Assembly (NCBI RefSeq): GCF_016802725.1 | Contig: NC_052667.1 | Location: 17,809,846-17,873,845, forward strand | Length of the DNA: 64,000 nucleotides | Direction of reading: 5' to 3' | Source: Solenopsis invicta | Taxonomy: Eukaryota; Arthropoda; Insecta; Hymenoptera; Formicidae | Position numbers and translations under genes: made by a program | Notes under the pieces: model-generated | Told to the model about the DNA's origin: nothing | Database searches by the model: none | Seen by the model: the letters and a program-made list of their open reading frames with translations, nothing else | Part shown: piece by piece, positions 30,256 through 41,057 of the stretch | Layout of the letters: each line of letters starts with the position of its first letter | How positions within the stretch are numbered: the first letter of the stretch is position 1

Positions 30256-32079
30256 TTAGATTTTACGAATTCCAATATAAGAACAAAGTTTAACGAACTG
30301 TCCTGTTTCAAGACTTTTTGTTAACATGTCCGCTATTTGTTCTTTGGTGTTTAAGTATTGCACATCTATCTCTTTGTTTTGATACATATTACGAACAAAA
30401 TTGTACTTTACGTTTACATGTTTAAGTCTACGATGATCCCATCTACCTAACAAATGTATAACAAACTGATTGTCCTCAAACACCTTGATAGGGTCATCAA
30501 CACGAACACCAAAGCTTTTCAAAAGTCCTTTTAACCAAATCACTTCAGTTAATGCTGTTGCCAAGGCAACATATTCTGCTTCTGTAGACGATAAGGTTAC
30601 TCCATCCTGCTTTTTTATTGACCAGTCTACTGTAGATCCGACTTGAAGTAGGTATCTAGTTGTTGACTTCCGGTCATTATCCGTGCAATTTGCATCAACA
30701 TATGTCTGGAGAGGCACTTCTGGGTTTGAATTATGTAGTTCATAATTTAGAGTGTTTTTAATGTATCTAAGGATTTGTTTCAGTCTCTTCCAATGAGCAA
30801 GTTTGGCATTACTCTAAAAACGACTGTAGAAATTTACAGCAACACTCAGATCAGGCCGTGTAGTAAGCATAAGGTACATCAGACAGCCCACGAGTTCTCT
30901 ATAAAGTTTCAACTTAATCACTGTTTTTTCTTCGGGGTCTGTTTGTTTTTCGGCGTTTACTTCCATCGGTGTCTTCGAAGGATTACACTCTGTCATTCCA
31001 AATCGAAAGAGGATATTTTCCATATATGTCCTTTGACTCAACAACATGCCTTCCATCGTCTGCTCGATCCTTATTCCGAGAAAGTTCTTCAAATCACCCA
31101 TATCCTTCACAGAGAACTCATTCTTAAGTGAGTTTACAATCCTCTGTATCCATCGTTCATTATCTCCTGCGATAATAATGTTATTCACATATAGTAGGAG
31201 AAAAATGCGGTGATTGTTCGAAAATCCTGTGTAAAGACAACTATCTCGTTTTGATTTCTCAAAACCTTGCCGTAGAATAAATTCATGAAATCTGGAATTG
31301 CATGCTCGTTTTAAGTCATATAACAAACGATTTAACTTACAAGCAAGACCACTTCATTGTCCTTGGCAAACCCTCGAGGTTGTTTCATATATGTAAATCA
31401 CTTCATTGATTGTTTCATGTAAAAAGGCATTTTTAATATCTAGTTGTCTGGTCTTCAACTTGAATTTATTTACAACTGATAGAAGAGTTTGTACAGTTGT
31501 TAGTCATGCAACAGACGCACAAGTTTCATTATAATCCAGGCCTTTCCTCTGCGAGCATCCTTTAATTACAAGGCGTGCTTTATATTTATCGATATTTCTG
31601 TCGTGGTCTCTTTTAATTTTGAATACCCACCTGTTGTCAATAGCTTTCTTTCCAGGAGGTAATAGAACCAAGTCCTAAGTTTTATTCTCAATGAGTGATT
31701 TCATTTTTTCATTAACTGCATTCAGCCAATGTTTCTCATCGTCTCTTCTTTTGATGTCATCGAAGTCTTCAGGTACATTTTCCACGAATGATTCCGCATA
31801 AAGCGCCAAAATCGTATAATCTTCTAGATAATTAGGCTTCTTTATCTTCCGTGTACTTTTCCGCAGAATGTTGACATCTTGCTTCTGTGTTGTACCGGTT
31901 TCATCCGACTTCACTTTCTTCTCCGCCTGAAGTGGAGGTTTCCTCAGTGTTCACTGGTTCCTTTGGATGCTTTTGAATGGATGCTTTCAAATGCGAACTT
32001 TGACTCATTAAAAATAATATCTTGTCCACAGATTATTTTATTGTCTTCAGGACACCAGAGTCGATAGCCATTGACACAA
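30256..32079 (-). pseudogene. pol: Copia reverse transcriptase and RNase H
   Basis: Reading on the minus strand: VNGYRLWCPEDNKIICGQDI (integrase C-terminal/linker), a linker with STRKIKKPNYLEDY, TRQLDIKNAFLHE (RT), then LLLYVNNIIIAGDNE, where copia RTs have YVDD. Here both catalytic aspartates are Asn (codons AAT AAC, 31180-31185). Next come VKDMGDLKNFLGIRIEQT and the RNase H domain with YVDANCTDNDRKSTT, WSIKKQDGVTLSSTEAEYVA and ADMLTKSLE, ending TAA at 30256. Several frameshifts and stops exist near 31330-31680. The copy cannot encode an active polymerase. Confidence 0.8.
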
Positions 32080-32099
32080 CCCACATAGAAATTGACCTC

Positions 32100-32730
32100 C
32101 AGTGGATGTCCGTCGCCCTTCCATAGCTCCATGGGACGTCTATCTTCATGGTGGAAGTCAGATGGACGTCCATTAGAAGTCCATGAAACCTCCATAGCTC
32201 CATGGGATTTTACTTCCATCATGGAAATCAAATAGATCTCCATTAGACATCCATCCAACCTCCATAGCTCCATGGGATTTTATTTTCATCATAACAGTTA
32301 GATGGACATCTATTAGAAGTCCATGAAACTTCCATAGCTCCATGGGATTTTACTTCCACCATGGAAGTTAGATAGATGTCCATTAGAAGTCCATGAAACC
32401 TCCATAGCTCCATGGGATTTTACTTCCATCATGGAAGTCAGATAGATCTTCATTAGACATCCATTCAACTTCCATAGCTCCATGGGATTTTACTTCCATC
32501 ATGGAAGTCAGATAGATCTCCATTAGACATCTATCCAACCTCCATAGCTCCATGGGATTTTATTTCCATCATAGAAGTCAGATGGACGTCCATTAGAAGT
32601 CCATTAAACCTCTATAGCTTCATAGGATTTTATTTCCATCATGGAAGTCAGATGGACGTCCATTAGAAGTCCATAAAATTTTCATAGCATCATCAGATTT
32701 TACTTTTATCATAGAAGTCAGATAGATTCC
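32100..32730. repeat. 70-bp self-complementary tandem array, about nine units
   Basis: CCATAGCTCCATGGGATTTT starts at 32121, 32192, 32262, 32332, 32402, 32472, 32542 and, diverged, 32612 and 32682, so the period is 70 bp after a first interval of 71. Each unit mixes TCCATCATGGAAGTCAGAT, GACGTCCATTAGAAGTCCAT and AACCTCCATAGCTCCATG, which are rich in CCAT/ATGG pairs and can fold on themselves. Confidence 0.9.
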
Positions 32731-32828
32731 GTAAAGCGTATAATGCGCATGACGTTATCCTTGTTGATCACCAGAAGTTAAACAAGGATAAAATGTTATA
32801 TTACGTACATCATGCGCTCTCTTTACGG
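32730..32828. repeat. Hairpin (possible nested MITE) inside the repeat element
   Basis: TTCCGTAAAGCG...GCGCATGA...TTATCCTTGTT pairs with AACAAGGATAA...TCATGCGC..CTTTACGGAA. Arms are about 40 bp around a short loop. Confidence 0.65.
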
Positions 32829-33269
32829 AATTTAGTCATTATCTCTTTATTAAAACAATTATGCAACTAATTTGTTTATAACAATTATAACAACTATGAC
32901 AATTAAAAAAGCGTCATATATGTTTTTTTAGTAATTTTTCTCTGTGAATCGATTGCGCAATCAGTTCTCCTCTACAGTCAGTTTTGACAATTTGTTTATA
33001 ACAATTAATTGCAAAATTAACTTTGGCAACGGGCTTTTTACGTCATTAATGTTTTTTCATGCTTCGATATTATTTCTAATTGTTGTTTTTTGACTGATTT
33101 GGCCATGGGCAGAAACAGGTTTTAATTATTTATATAATTTATATTAAAAATATCTAAAGCTAAATAAACAAAAGGTTAATAAGAGTGTTCGCGCGATACA
33201 AGACGCCAGTTTCTTCTTGTTCAAATCAGCTTTACTTCAAATATAACTTTTTATTAACAATCTCACAAG

Positions 33270-33342
33270 TGTACGTTTAGCTCAGTGTTAAGATACTAGG
33301 TTATCGTTCCGAAGATCTTAGGTTCGAATCCCGCCGGAGCCG
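33270..33342 (+). other. tRNA-like segment with A and B boxes (SINE head or tRNA pseudogene)
   Basis: TTAGCTCAGTGTTAAGAT resembles the RNA polymerase III A box and GGTTCGAATCC is a perfect B box, about 45 bp apart as in a tRNA. The acceptor stem does not pair (GTACGTT versus GGAGCC), so it is not a working tRNA. It could be the head of a SINE or a decayed tRNA gene within the repeat element. Confidence 0.5.
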
Positions 33343-33809
33343 ATGCGTTTCAAAAATTTATAAAATAATACGTAATTGTAATTAGTGAATTAAAATGTTA
33401 TATGTGAAACAGCAAATACAGATTAAGCTATAAAAATAATAAAATTTGTTAAAAAAAAATTTTTTTTACCGTCCATAAGACGTCCACTGAAGGTCCGAAC
33501 CTCCACGGTACACGTCCATTAATAATCTAAATTACGTCTGCTGAGACTCCATAAAGCCTCTACTAATAATCCACGTGACGTCGGTTTGTCATCCACTAAG
33601 GCTCTATGAACCCTTTATTAATAATCCACGTAACGTCTAACGGACATCCGTTGTTAACGTCTAATGGACGTCCAATGGACGTGCGCAATGCGGAACTGTG
33701 GATGCCTAGTGGCCGTCCATTGGATATCCATGGGACGTCCACTGGAAGATCCGAACTTCCACGGCAGACGTCCATTAGACGTCCATTGGAGGTTTTAGTT
33801 CTATGTGGG

Positions 33810-36625
33810 AATACTCAACCATCTTGCAATGTTTCGAACGAGACTCGAATTTCCCGTCTACCAACTCCTTTGGAATATGAAGATATGCAACACATCCAAA
33901 AATTCTTAACTTACGAAGCTCTGGTTTTTTTCCAAACCAGAGTTTGGCCGGTAGTTTTTTTTTCAAAGCAATTGTTGGACTGCGATTAGTTAGATAGATT
34001 GCTGCTTCCGACCAGGTTTTACTCATTTTAGAGTTCAAGATCATACACCGTGCTTTTTCAATTATGGTTCGATTCATCCGTTCAGCAACTCCGTTCTGCT
34101 GAGACGTGTAACGAATGGTGAACTCATATTGAACCCCGCAGCTCTCGAAATGTTGTCGAATCTCATTGGATATATATTCCCTTCCGTTGTAACAGCTGAA
34201 TCTACTAATCTTCAAGTTAAAATGCGCTTGCGCCATAGATTAAAACATTTTAAAATACTTAAATACTTCCGTTTTGGTCTTCAAAGTGTACATGCTACTG
34301 TAAAATGCGTATAATCATCAATGAACGTTAATAAATACCTTTTTCCATCGAATGACGTAATATCTATAGGGCTACATAAATTGCTATGCACCAAATGGAG
34401 AGGGCGCTTTGCTCTAATACGTTCAGTTTGATGAGGTAGACATGTCTGCTTACCATCCACACATATTTCGCATACTTCTGACGAGAGATCAGTGTCCTTT
34501 AATTTTATTCCGTCGGTCATCTTTACAAGTTTCTTTATCTCTGTACTGCTGAGATGACCCAGTCGTCGATCATAACAAAGAATCTTCTTCTGTCTTGCAA
34601 AGATTTGCGACTTCTAGATCATATTCGAAATACAGTTTAAATAATTTTTCCGTACGATGAGCGATCGCGGCAATTGTATTCTCCTTATGGATGATTCCTT
34701 TTCCGTTTTTAAAAGTTATCGTAAATCCGTTTATCTCCAATTTGCGAACCGAAAGGAGATTACACTTAAGTCCCGGCACATACTCCGGATATTACGATTT
34801 TCCAAATTTCTCCGTTTGCTCGCACACGTACAGGTAAATCACCAACTTCGGTTGTAGTTAGAACTTGTCCCGATTTCGCGACGCGAATAGTCACAGAAGG
34901 CGTTATATTTCGCACAATCAAGCGTGTTTCCTTCGTTGCTAACTGTTCTGAGGATCCCGAATCTAAAAATCATCATGTAGCATTGATAGTGTTCTTTTCT
35001 TTAGCAATAAACACAAACTTTTTCTGACTTTTGTCGACATCTTCGTCAAGCGCGACCTTTGCCGATCCCGAATTTTTATCCTTTTGTTTAAATTTATGAC
35101 ACTCCGACCGCTTGTGTCCTAGTATACCACAATGATGACACTTGAAACCAAGCCGTTCGCGTTGTTTTTCGTTAGCCGTGCTATCGTGTTTATTTACGTT
35201 CATTTTCCGTTTATTCATTGCGGCCGAAAAAACTGCTGACGAGTTTGCGCCTTTTGTACTCGCACTCGTACCAGCTTGCTTCGTCTCCTTATCCAGCAAT
35301 CTTGTTTTAACGAAATTAATAGTTAATTGTTTACTTGAGAGTGTTTCCAAAGCCGTCATTATATTCTTCCGACATTGTCAATAACAAATGGCACACTATG
35401 TCCGTTTCTTCTAAAGTAGCACCAGTCGACTTCAATTCACGTATAAATTTATCAAACTTTAAGAAATGTGCTGCCATTGTTTCCGTCGTACTATAACGTA
35501 TGATCAGGAGCATCTTCCTTAGGCGAAGTTAACTCGCTACTCCCCTTCGCTCGAAACTTTCCGAAAGGGTTCGCCACATCTTAAACGCAGTAGCTTTTTC
35601 CTTCACGTATTTAAGACGGCTGTAAGCGATGCGCTGCGTGATCATCGATTTACACTTCCTATCACTTTTCCACAACGCGACACTTTGAGCACTCGCAGAT
35701 ACCTACTGTCGGCAGCTCTGAAATGAGCGTATCAAGCGATTTCTCGGCTAAATCACAGAGATCGTGCTCCTTACGTAGAATCTGCATCCGAAACTTCTAG
35801 TTGCTATAGTTCGTCCCGTCGAATAGTGGGACCTTAGAACATATAATACTGGAAGGAGCATAGTCTCTTGAAAGTGTCGTCGAATAGATTGACAAAGATA
35901 AATAGATGATGATACTAGTTTGTAATGCGCATGACCAGGGAAGCGCGGGCAAATGAATTATAGCACAAAACGGTATATGTATAAAGGTCAATAAAAAAAC
36001 TAATTTATGATAAAAAAAAATATTGAAGTGACAAGTGACAAATTATAATTTATATTAACTGAATAAAAACGCATTCAAAGGTGAATAATAATTTGTATAT
36101 TTATTTATTGGTTATCGAACAGTACAAGTTTCATATATTTGTGCTTGATATAATTATCTTTTTTGCAAAGTTGCTTATTCGTATGATGAATTCGAATCTT
36201 TAAATATTGTTTAATAATCAATCTAATCATTTCTGTTCTGTGATTAAAAAACAGATCTTGTAGATAATTAAACTTACATGTGATATGTAGACGCTCGATT
36301 TTGTTCCTTGCAAATGTAGCAATACATTATTGTCACAATTTCGTAGAATAGTGTTCAATTCTTCCAAAGGGGTTTTTTGATTACGCGTCCTGAACTCAAT
36401 ACAACTCAATACTTACAAAGCTCAATTAAAGGTTAGCTTAGATGCCTTGGATGGCGACCGTGCACGCATCTGTATGGAGCATGCGCATTACAAGTTAGGA
36501 CCATCATCTCTCCAACCTTGTCAATCTACTCTCGGACAATCAAATGCACGGGGCTGATAGGGCTATGCTCCTTCCAGTACTATATGTTCTAAGAGTGAGA
36601 CTTTGTATTTCTCGTCGTCCGTCAT
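33810..36625 (-). pseudogene. gag-pol: Copia gag, protease and integrase
   Basis: ATG at 36625 begins MTDDEKYKVSL. After the 35833-36593 MITE the frame resumes as VPLFDGTNYSN, the usual start of copia gag. Further on, gag shows TMAAHFLKFDKFIRELKSTG and the zinc knuckle CHHCGILGHKRSECHKF. The protease-like region near 34975-34780 is degraded. A GAG-pre-integrase segment (MPGLKCNLLSVRKLE) and integrase follow: EVCEICVDGKQTCLPH, HLVHSNLCSPIDITS (usual HSDLCGP, so Asp to Asn), CYNGREYIS (usual CDNGGEY) and NGVAERMNRTI with the catalytic Glu kept. Stops and frame changes occur at several joints. Confidence 0.75.
35833..36593. mobile_element. MITE with 8-bp target duplication inside copia gag
   Basis: The TIR CTTAGAACATATAATACTGG is mirrored as CCAGTACTATATGTTCTAAG. 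Flanks AGTGGGAC (35825-35832) and AGTGAGAC (36594-36601) are an 8-bp duplication with one mismatch. Removing the MITE and one flank restores the gag frame. Subterminal CATGCGCATTACAA pairs with TTGTAATGCGCATG. Eight-base duplications fit hAT or P-type elements. Confidence 0.75.
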
Positions 36626-36709
36626 TGTAGTCACGTTCACTTACACTTTCTTCCTCAAATAGCAAACTGAGATTTCCGCGACTCTATTCCTCTTTATCTA
36701 TACGTGTTA

Positions 36710-36728
36710 GTTAACTAAGCCCATAACC
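36710..36728 (-). promoter_or_regulatory. Copia primer binding site, internal initiator-Met tRNA type
   Basis: On the minus strand, directly after the LTR end CATCA, the sequence GGTTATGGGCTTAGTTAAC resembles the Drosophila copia primer site (GGTTATGGGC...), where a half-molecule of initiator methionine tRNA primes. Confidence 0.6.
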
Positions 36729-36912
36729 TGATGAGATTAGGGGTTTTAGAATAAAGAATAAGCGATTATATAGGAGGACAAAGAACTGTTTATTCAAACA
36801 GTACACGCGGGACGAAAAATTGACTGCGAGAGAGACAAAACGTGAAGAAGAGCAGGTAGCGCCACGTAGAGGAAAAAAACAAAGACAAAATGAAAAACAT
36901 AGAAACGAAACC
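36729..36912 (-). repeat. 5' LTR of the copia element, truncated
   Basis: Matches 29973-30156 and 41799-41985 from TGATGAGATTA to ACATAGAAACGAAAC, then switches abruptly to mariner sequence. Confidence 0.8.
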
Positions 36913-37145
36913 TTAAGCGATGGTTCCAGGCAAAGAGATTCACATCGAATGAGGAAGTCATTGCGAAAACCGAGGCGTATTTTGAAGGCTTGGACGTTTT
37001 GTACTACAGAAAGAGCATCGAAATGTTGGAAAATTGCTATACCAAGTGTATCACGCTCGAAGGCAACTATGTTAAGGAATAAATATAACTTTGCTCAAAA
37101 AAACGCTTGTTTTCATTAAAAATCCCGGGACTTTTCAGCCCATCC
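36913..37145 (+). pseudogene. Mariner transposase C-terminal fragment
   Basis: RFTSNEEVIAKTEAYFEGLD, YYRKSIEMLENCYTKCITLEGNYV and a stop at 37080-37082 form the C-terminus typical of mariner transposases. The downstream AACTTTGCTCAAAAAAACGC...TTTTCAGCCCATCCCA is the usual mariner 3' tail. Everything upstream of residue ~300 is missing. Confidence 0.75.
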
Positions 37146-37308
37146 CAATCAGCACACAATATTTTTTAAATGTTTTTTTAATATTTAGTTAATATTAATT
37201 TTTCATTGTACAATTCATTATAACAAAAATATTTATTAAATATTTATTATATATTTATTTAACATTAATTAAATATGTACGATATTACGTATATATAGTA
37301 TCTTTAAT

Positions 37309-37698
37309 TTAATTTAATAAGTTTCGCGCCGTCCAGTATTCGCGCCACATCTTTAGGCTCGTCCTACGCCTCGCGAGTAGGCATCGCCATCTTTTGAGTC
37401 TCGCGACCTTTTCCGCGATTTTCGTTTGTTTTTGGCTACGTCTTGTCGTCAAGTGCGAGCGCGTTGTGAGCCGCCACGGTGCGTGTCTATAGACGTTGTT
37501 CTCGTCATCTCTTGTGAACGTTTGTACTACGCGAAATACAGTTTCATAAAAGGTGCGCGGAGTTTCTCCTTGTTCCCCACCCAGCGAGTACACCGTATCA
37601 TAAAGGTAGCGGACATACAAAACGTAGAGAGACACATGTCTTTCGGCCACGGTCACCGAGCAAATTCCAGTGGCATTCGTGGAGAGGCACAGCCTCAC
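37309..37698 (-). other. GC-richer island with a 129-codon frame, unidentified
   Basis: A roughly 390-bp segment with ordinary codon-like composition embedded in extremely AT-rich repeats. The minus frame is Arg-rich (LTTRRSQKQTKIAEKVARLK) and shows no family I recognise. It may be a captured gene fragment, an unknown transposon piece or non-coding. Confidence 0.3.
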
Positions 37699-37724
37699 GA
37701 TTATACAAAATATTTAAAATAATG

Positions 37725-38480
37725 ATTTAGAAAAAATATTTATTTAAAATTTATTTAACGTTTATTTAACATTTATTTAACATTAACTAAATATTTAAAA
37801 TAATGATTTGGGAAAATATTTATTTAACGTTTATTTAACGTTTATTTAATATTTATTTCACATTAATTTTTCATTTAAAAAAACATTTTTTAAAAACATT
37901 AATTTAACATTTATTAAACATTAATTTAATATTTATTTCACATTAATTTTTTATTTAAAAAACATTTTTTAAAAACATTAATTTAACATTTATTAAACAT
38001 TAATTTAATATTTATTTTACATTAATTTTTCATTTAAAAAAACATTTTTTTAAAATATTAATTTAAAATTTATTAAACATTAATTTAATATTTATTTCAC
38101 ATTAATTCATCATTTGAAAAATCATTTTTTAAAAACATTAATTTAACATTTATTCAACATTAATTTAATATTTATTTCACATTAATTTTTTATTTGAATA
38201 AACATGTTTTAAAAACATTAATTTTATATTTATTCAACATTAATTTAATATTTATTTTACAATAATTTTTTATTTAAAAAAACCGTTTATAAAAACATTA
38301 ATTTAACATTTGCTTAACATTTATTTAATATTCATTTTATTAATTTTTTATTTGAAACAACAATTTCAAAAACATTAATTTTACATTTATTAAATATTAA
38401 TTTAATATTTATTATTTATTATTTTTAATAAACATTTTTTAAATATTTATTTAATATTGTTTAAGTATTTATTTTTCATG
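37725..38480. repeat. 80-bp AT-rich tandem array
   Basis: ATTTATTTCACATTAATTTT recurs at 37851, 37931, 38010, 38090 and 38170 with an 80-bp period, then degenerates to about 38480. Units also contain AACATTTTTTAAAAACATTA. Flanking DNA (37146-37308, 38480-38750) is made of similar AT words without a strict period. Confidence 0.8.
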
Positions 38481-38834
38481 AATTATTTAATAAAAAAAAT
38501 TATTTTAGTAAGCATTTGTTAAATGTTTATTTAATGTTTATTTAATATTAATTTTTTTACTTATTTTTCATCTCTATAAAATTATGTTTATTTATTATTT
38601 ATTTAACATTTAAGCTCTTTATTTTTCAATTATTATTGAATTTAAAATTTGTTTAAAAAATGTTTCAATAACATCTATGAAAATCAGTAAAAAATTAACT
38701 TATATATATTTAAATAAATAATATACTTTAATTATATATATTTCGTCTTTTCGATGACATATTGACCTGATCTATCAGTGGTGTACATGCATAAACACAA
38801 AGTGTTTACAGATCATCACGAGGGATCAGTTCGC

Positions 38835-38912
38835 AGCGATCATAAAAGTCAAGCAACGTTTACTGGAGTCGCAACTTGGATGGGTGACCACGTGGAAATT
38901 TCCGAGAAAAAA
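38835..38912 (+). other. 5S rRNA-derived sequence (pseudogene or SINE3-like)
   Basis: AAGTCAAGCAACG (38846-38858) and ACTTGGATGGGTGACCACGTGG (38875 on) match the internal promoter region and 3' half of 5S rRNA, which reads GAAGTTAAGCAACG and CTTAGATGGGTGACC. The 5' half is not recognisable. It could be a 5S pseudogene or the head of a 5S-derived SINE. Confidence 0.6.
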
Positions 38913-39280
38913 ATTCTTAAGAAAAAAACCTTAATATTAAAAAAAATTGTTTAATGTAAAAAGGGGTGTAGTACACTAATTTTAATGTTTTTGAAAAAAT
39001 TTTTTATTGCAAAAGCTTTTTTTTTAATAATGTTTTGCTCATTTATGCTTCGTTAAAAAGAACGTTTCTTTAACGTTTAATAAACGTTTTCTTTAAATGT
39101 TTTAAAAACGTTTTTATAATATTTGAAAAACATTTTTTTTTAATGTTAAAATAAACATTTTTTTAATGAAAAAAAGGGCACTTAATCCATTATTTTTAAT
39201 GTTTTTATAAATGTTTTTAAAAATGTTTTTTAAATGTTTTTAAAAACATTTTTTAAATATCGTGTGCTGATTGAGATGTA

Positions 39281-39328
<48 letters not shown>
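38913..39328. other. AT-rich filler and TA microsatellite
   Basis: Poly-A/T words (TGTTTTTAAAAACATTTTTT) and, from about 39275, a (TA)n run that receives the next element. No gene seen. Confidence 0.6.
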
Positions 39329-39331
<3 letters not shown>

Positions 39332-41055
39332 GGTGATTATTAATGACTGTTACAGCGTTTTACCTTAAGAGGATAACATACCGACAGAACACTGTAATAT
39401 ACTCAGCGCTCCTTAGATGACAGCTGCGCCGAGCAGTGCCGAGTGATACGTACATACATATAGGCTCCTGCTAAAAAATTTTCCTCAGATTATTTTTATA
39501 TAATTTTTCAAAATGTCTGTATAATTTTATAGTTTTTTCAGACTTTTTCATAAAAATTAGAATACTTTTTATAAATATATAGAATGTCTATATCTTTTTT
39601 CAAAATTTTTAAATGTGTTAACTATGAAGTATCCTAAGATTTCTATTATTTTTTGTTGTATAATTTTATATAAAATATTATAAAATTTAAAATAGTTAAA
39701 AGTATTTTACAAAAATTATAGGATAAGAACTTTCAGAACATTTCAGACTTCACATGTATAAAAAGTTCAAAGAGAAAATGTACACTTTTCAAGTAATTCT
39801 AATTATTTCCGAAAAATGTTCCAATTCGTACAACGATTACGAGAAAAACTTTTATTAGGGAAAACTTTTATTATATTTTCGAGAAAAATATGAAAAATTC
39901 TTATAATTATGGAATTGCTCTGAAAAGTAATGCTATTTTTTATTTCTTGTTGGAAAAAGATTTTAAAAAATGTTAGAAAATCTGAAGAATTTCACATAAC
40001 TTTACATACGAATATTTTGAGAAATTATGTGATTTCTTATGTTATGTCTTTTTTGGAAAAGTGTGTCAAAATATTAGAAAATTAAAAAATTTTTTTATAT
40101 TTTTTATGGGATTGTTTTCTGATCTTATTGTGATATTATGAAGCTTTATATTTTATGTTTTAGTGAAAAATGTGAGAAAATTTGAAAAACTTTTTACACA
40201 AGTTTACACAATTACTTATAAATTGTTGGCATGACACATTATGAAAACTTTTATAGAAAATTATGATAAAAGTTTCTCCAGGGAAAGCTGTGCATACTCC
40301 GTTATATTGCATTTATTACTTAGATTATTACTTTTATTTATTAATCTGATTAATAAATAAACGTAGTACGTAATAACGTAATTTAAAATACTAAATACAT
40401 TTTATATTTGCATAATATAAAAATGATGTATAAAAATGATGATAATTAGATTTTCTTAAATCTCTTTCCAACAAGAAATAAAAAAATACCATAACTTTTC
40501 AGAGCGATTCCATAATTATGATAATTTTTTATATTTTTCTCGAAAACATCCCTTATAAAAGTCTTTCTCGTAATCTTTGTACAAATTGGAACATTTTTCG
40601 GAAATAATCAAAATTACTTGGAAAGAGTACGTCTTCTCTTTAAATCTTTTATACGTGTGAATTCTGAAATGTTCTGAGATTTCTCATCCTATAATTTTTA
40701 TAAAATACTTTTAACTACTTTAAATTTTATAATATTTTATCTGAAATTATACAACAAAAAATAATAGGAATAAAAAAGGATAGAGACATTCTAAGTATTT
40801 AATAAAAGTATCTAATAAAAAGTATTCCAATTCTTATAAAAAAAGTCTGAAAAAACTATAAAATTATACAGACATTTTGAAAAATTATATAGAAGTAATC
40901 TGAGAAAAATTTTTTAGCAGGGGCCTATACGTACGTATCACTCGGCACTGCTCGGCGCAGCTGTCATCTAACGAGCGCTGAGTATATTACAGTGTTCTGT
41001 CGGTATGTTATCCTCTTAGGGTAAAACGGTGAAACAGTCATTAATAATCACCCTG
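39329..41055. mobile_element. 1.7-kb palindromic MITE (CAGGGTGATTATTAATG ends)
   Basis: Ends CAGGGTGATTATTAATGACT and AGTCATTAATAATCACCCTG lie between TA bases. The arms stay complementary for roughly 750-800 bp each, through CGCTCCTTAGATGACAGCTG and GGCTCCTGCTAAAAAATTTT and their mirrors. The centre near 40150-40350 is unpaired. No coding capacity. Related ends occur at 45637-45781 and at 61472-61565. Confidence 0.85.
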
Positions 41056-41057
41056 TA

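Larger units (their letters stand above)
32080..33809. mobile_element. Repeat-built element inserted in the copia element
   Basis: Terminal inverted repeats CCCACATAGAA...ACCTCCAGTGGA and TCCATTGGAGG..TTCTATGTGGG mark the ends. The copia reading frame (…MVEY | CVNGYRLW) resumes exactly if the element and two duplicated A bases are removed. The interior has a 70-bp tandem array, a nested hairpin, a tRNA-like segment and a right arm of GACGTCCA-rich repeats. No coding frame. Confidence 0.7.
29973..36912 (-). mobile_element. Ty1/copia LTR retrotransposon, minus strand, with two insertions
   Basis: 3' LTR 29973-30214, polypurine-like GAGGCGGAG next to it, RNase H and RT, linker, integrase, protease, gag, primer site and a truncated 5' LTR (36729 to about 36912). 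A 1730-bp repeat element (32080-33809) and a 761-bp MITE (35833-36593) have inserted. The 5' LTR is cut by a mariner fragment. A solo LTR of the same family is at 41799-42044. Confidence 0.85.

Noticed and set aside
33270..33342. Functional tRNA gene
   Set aside because: The boxes are good but the acceptor and T stems do not pair, so only a tRNA-like or SINE call is kept.
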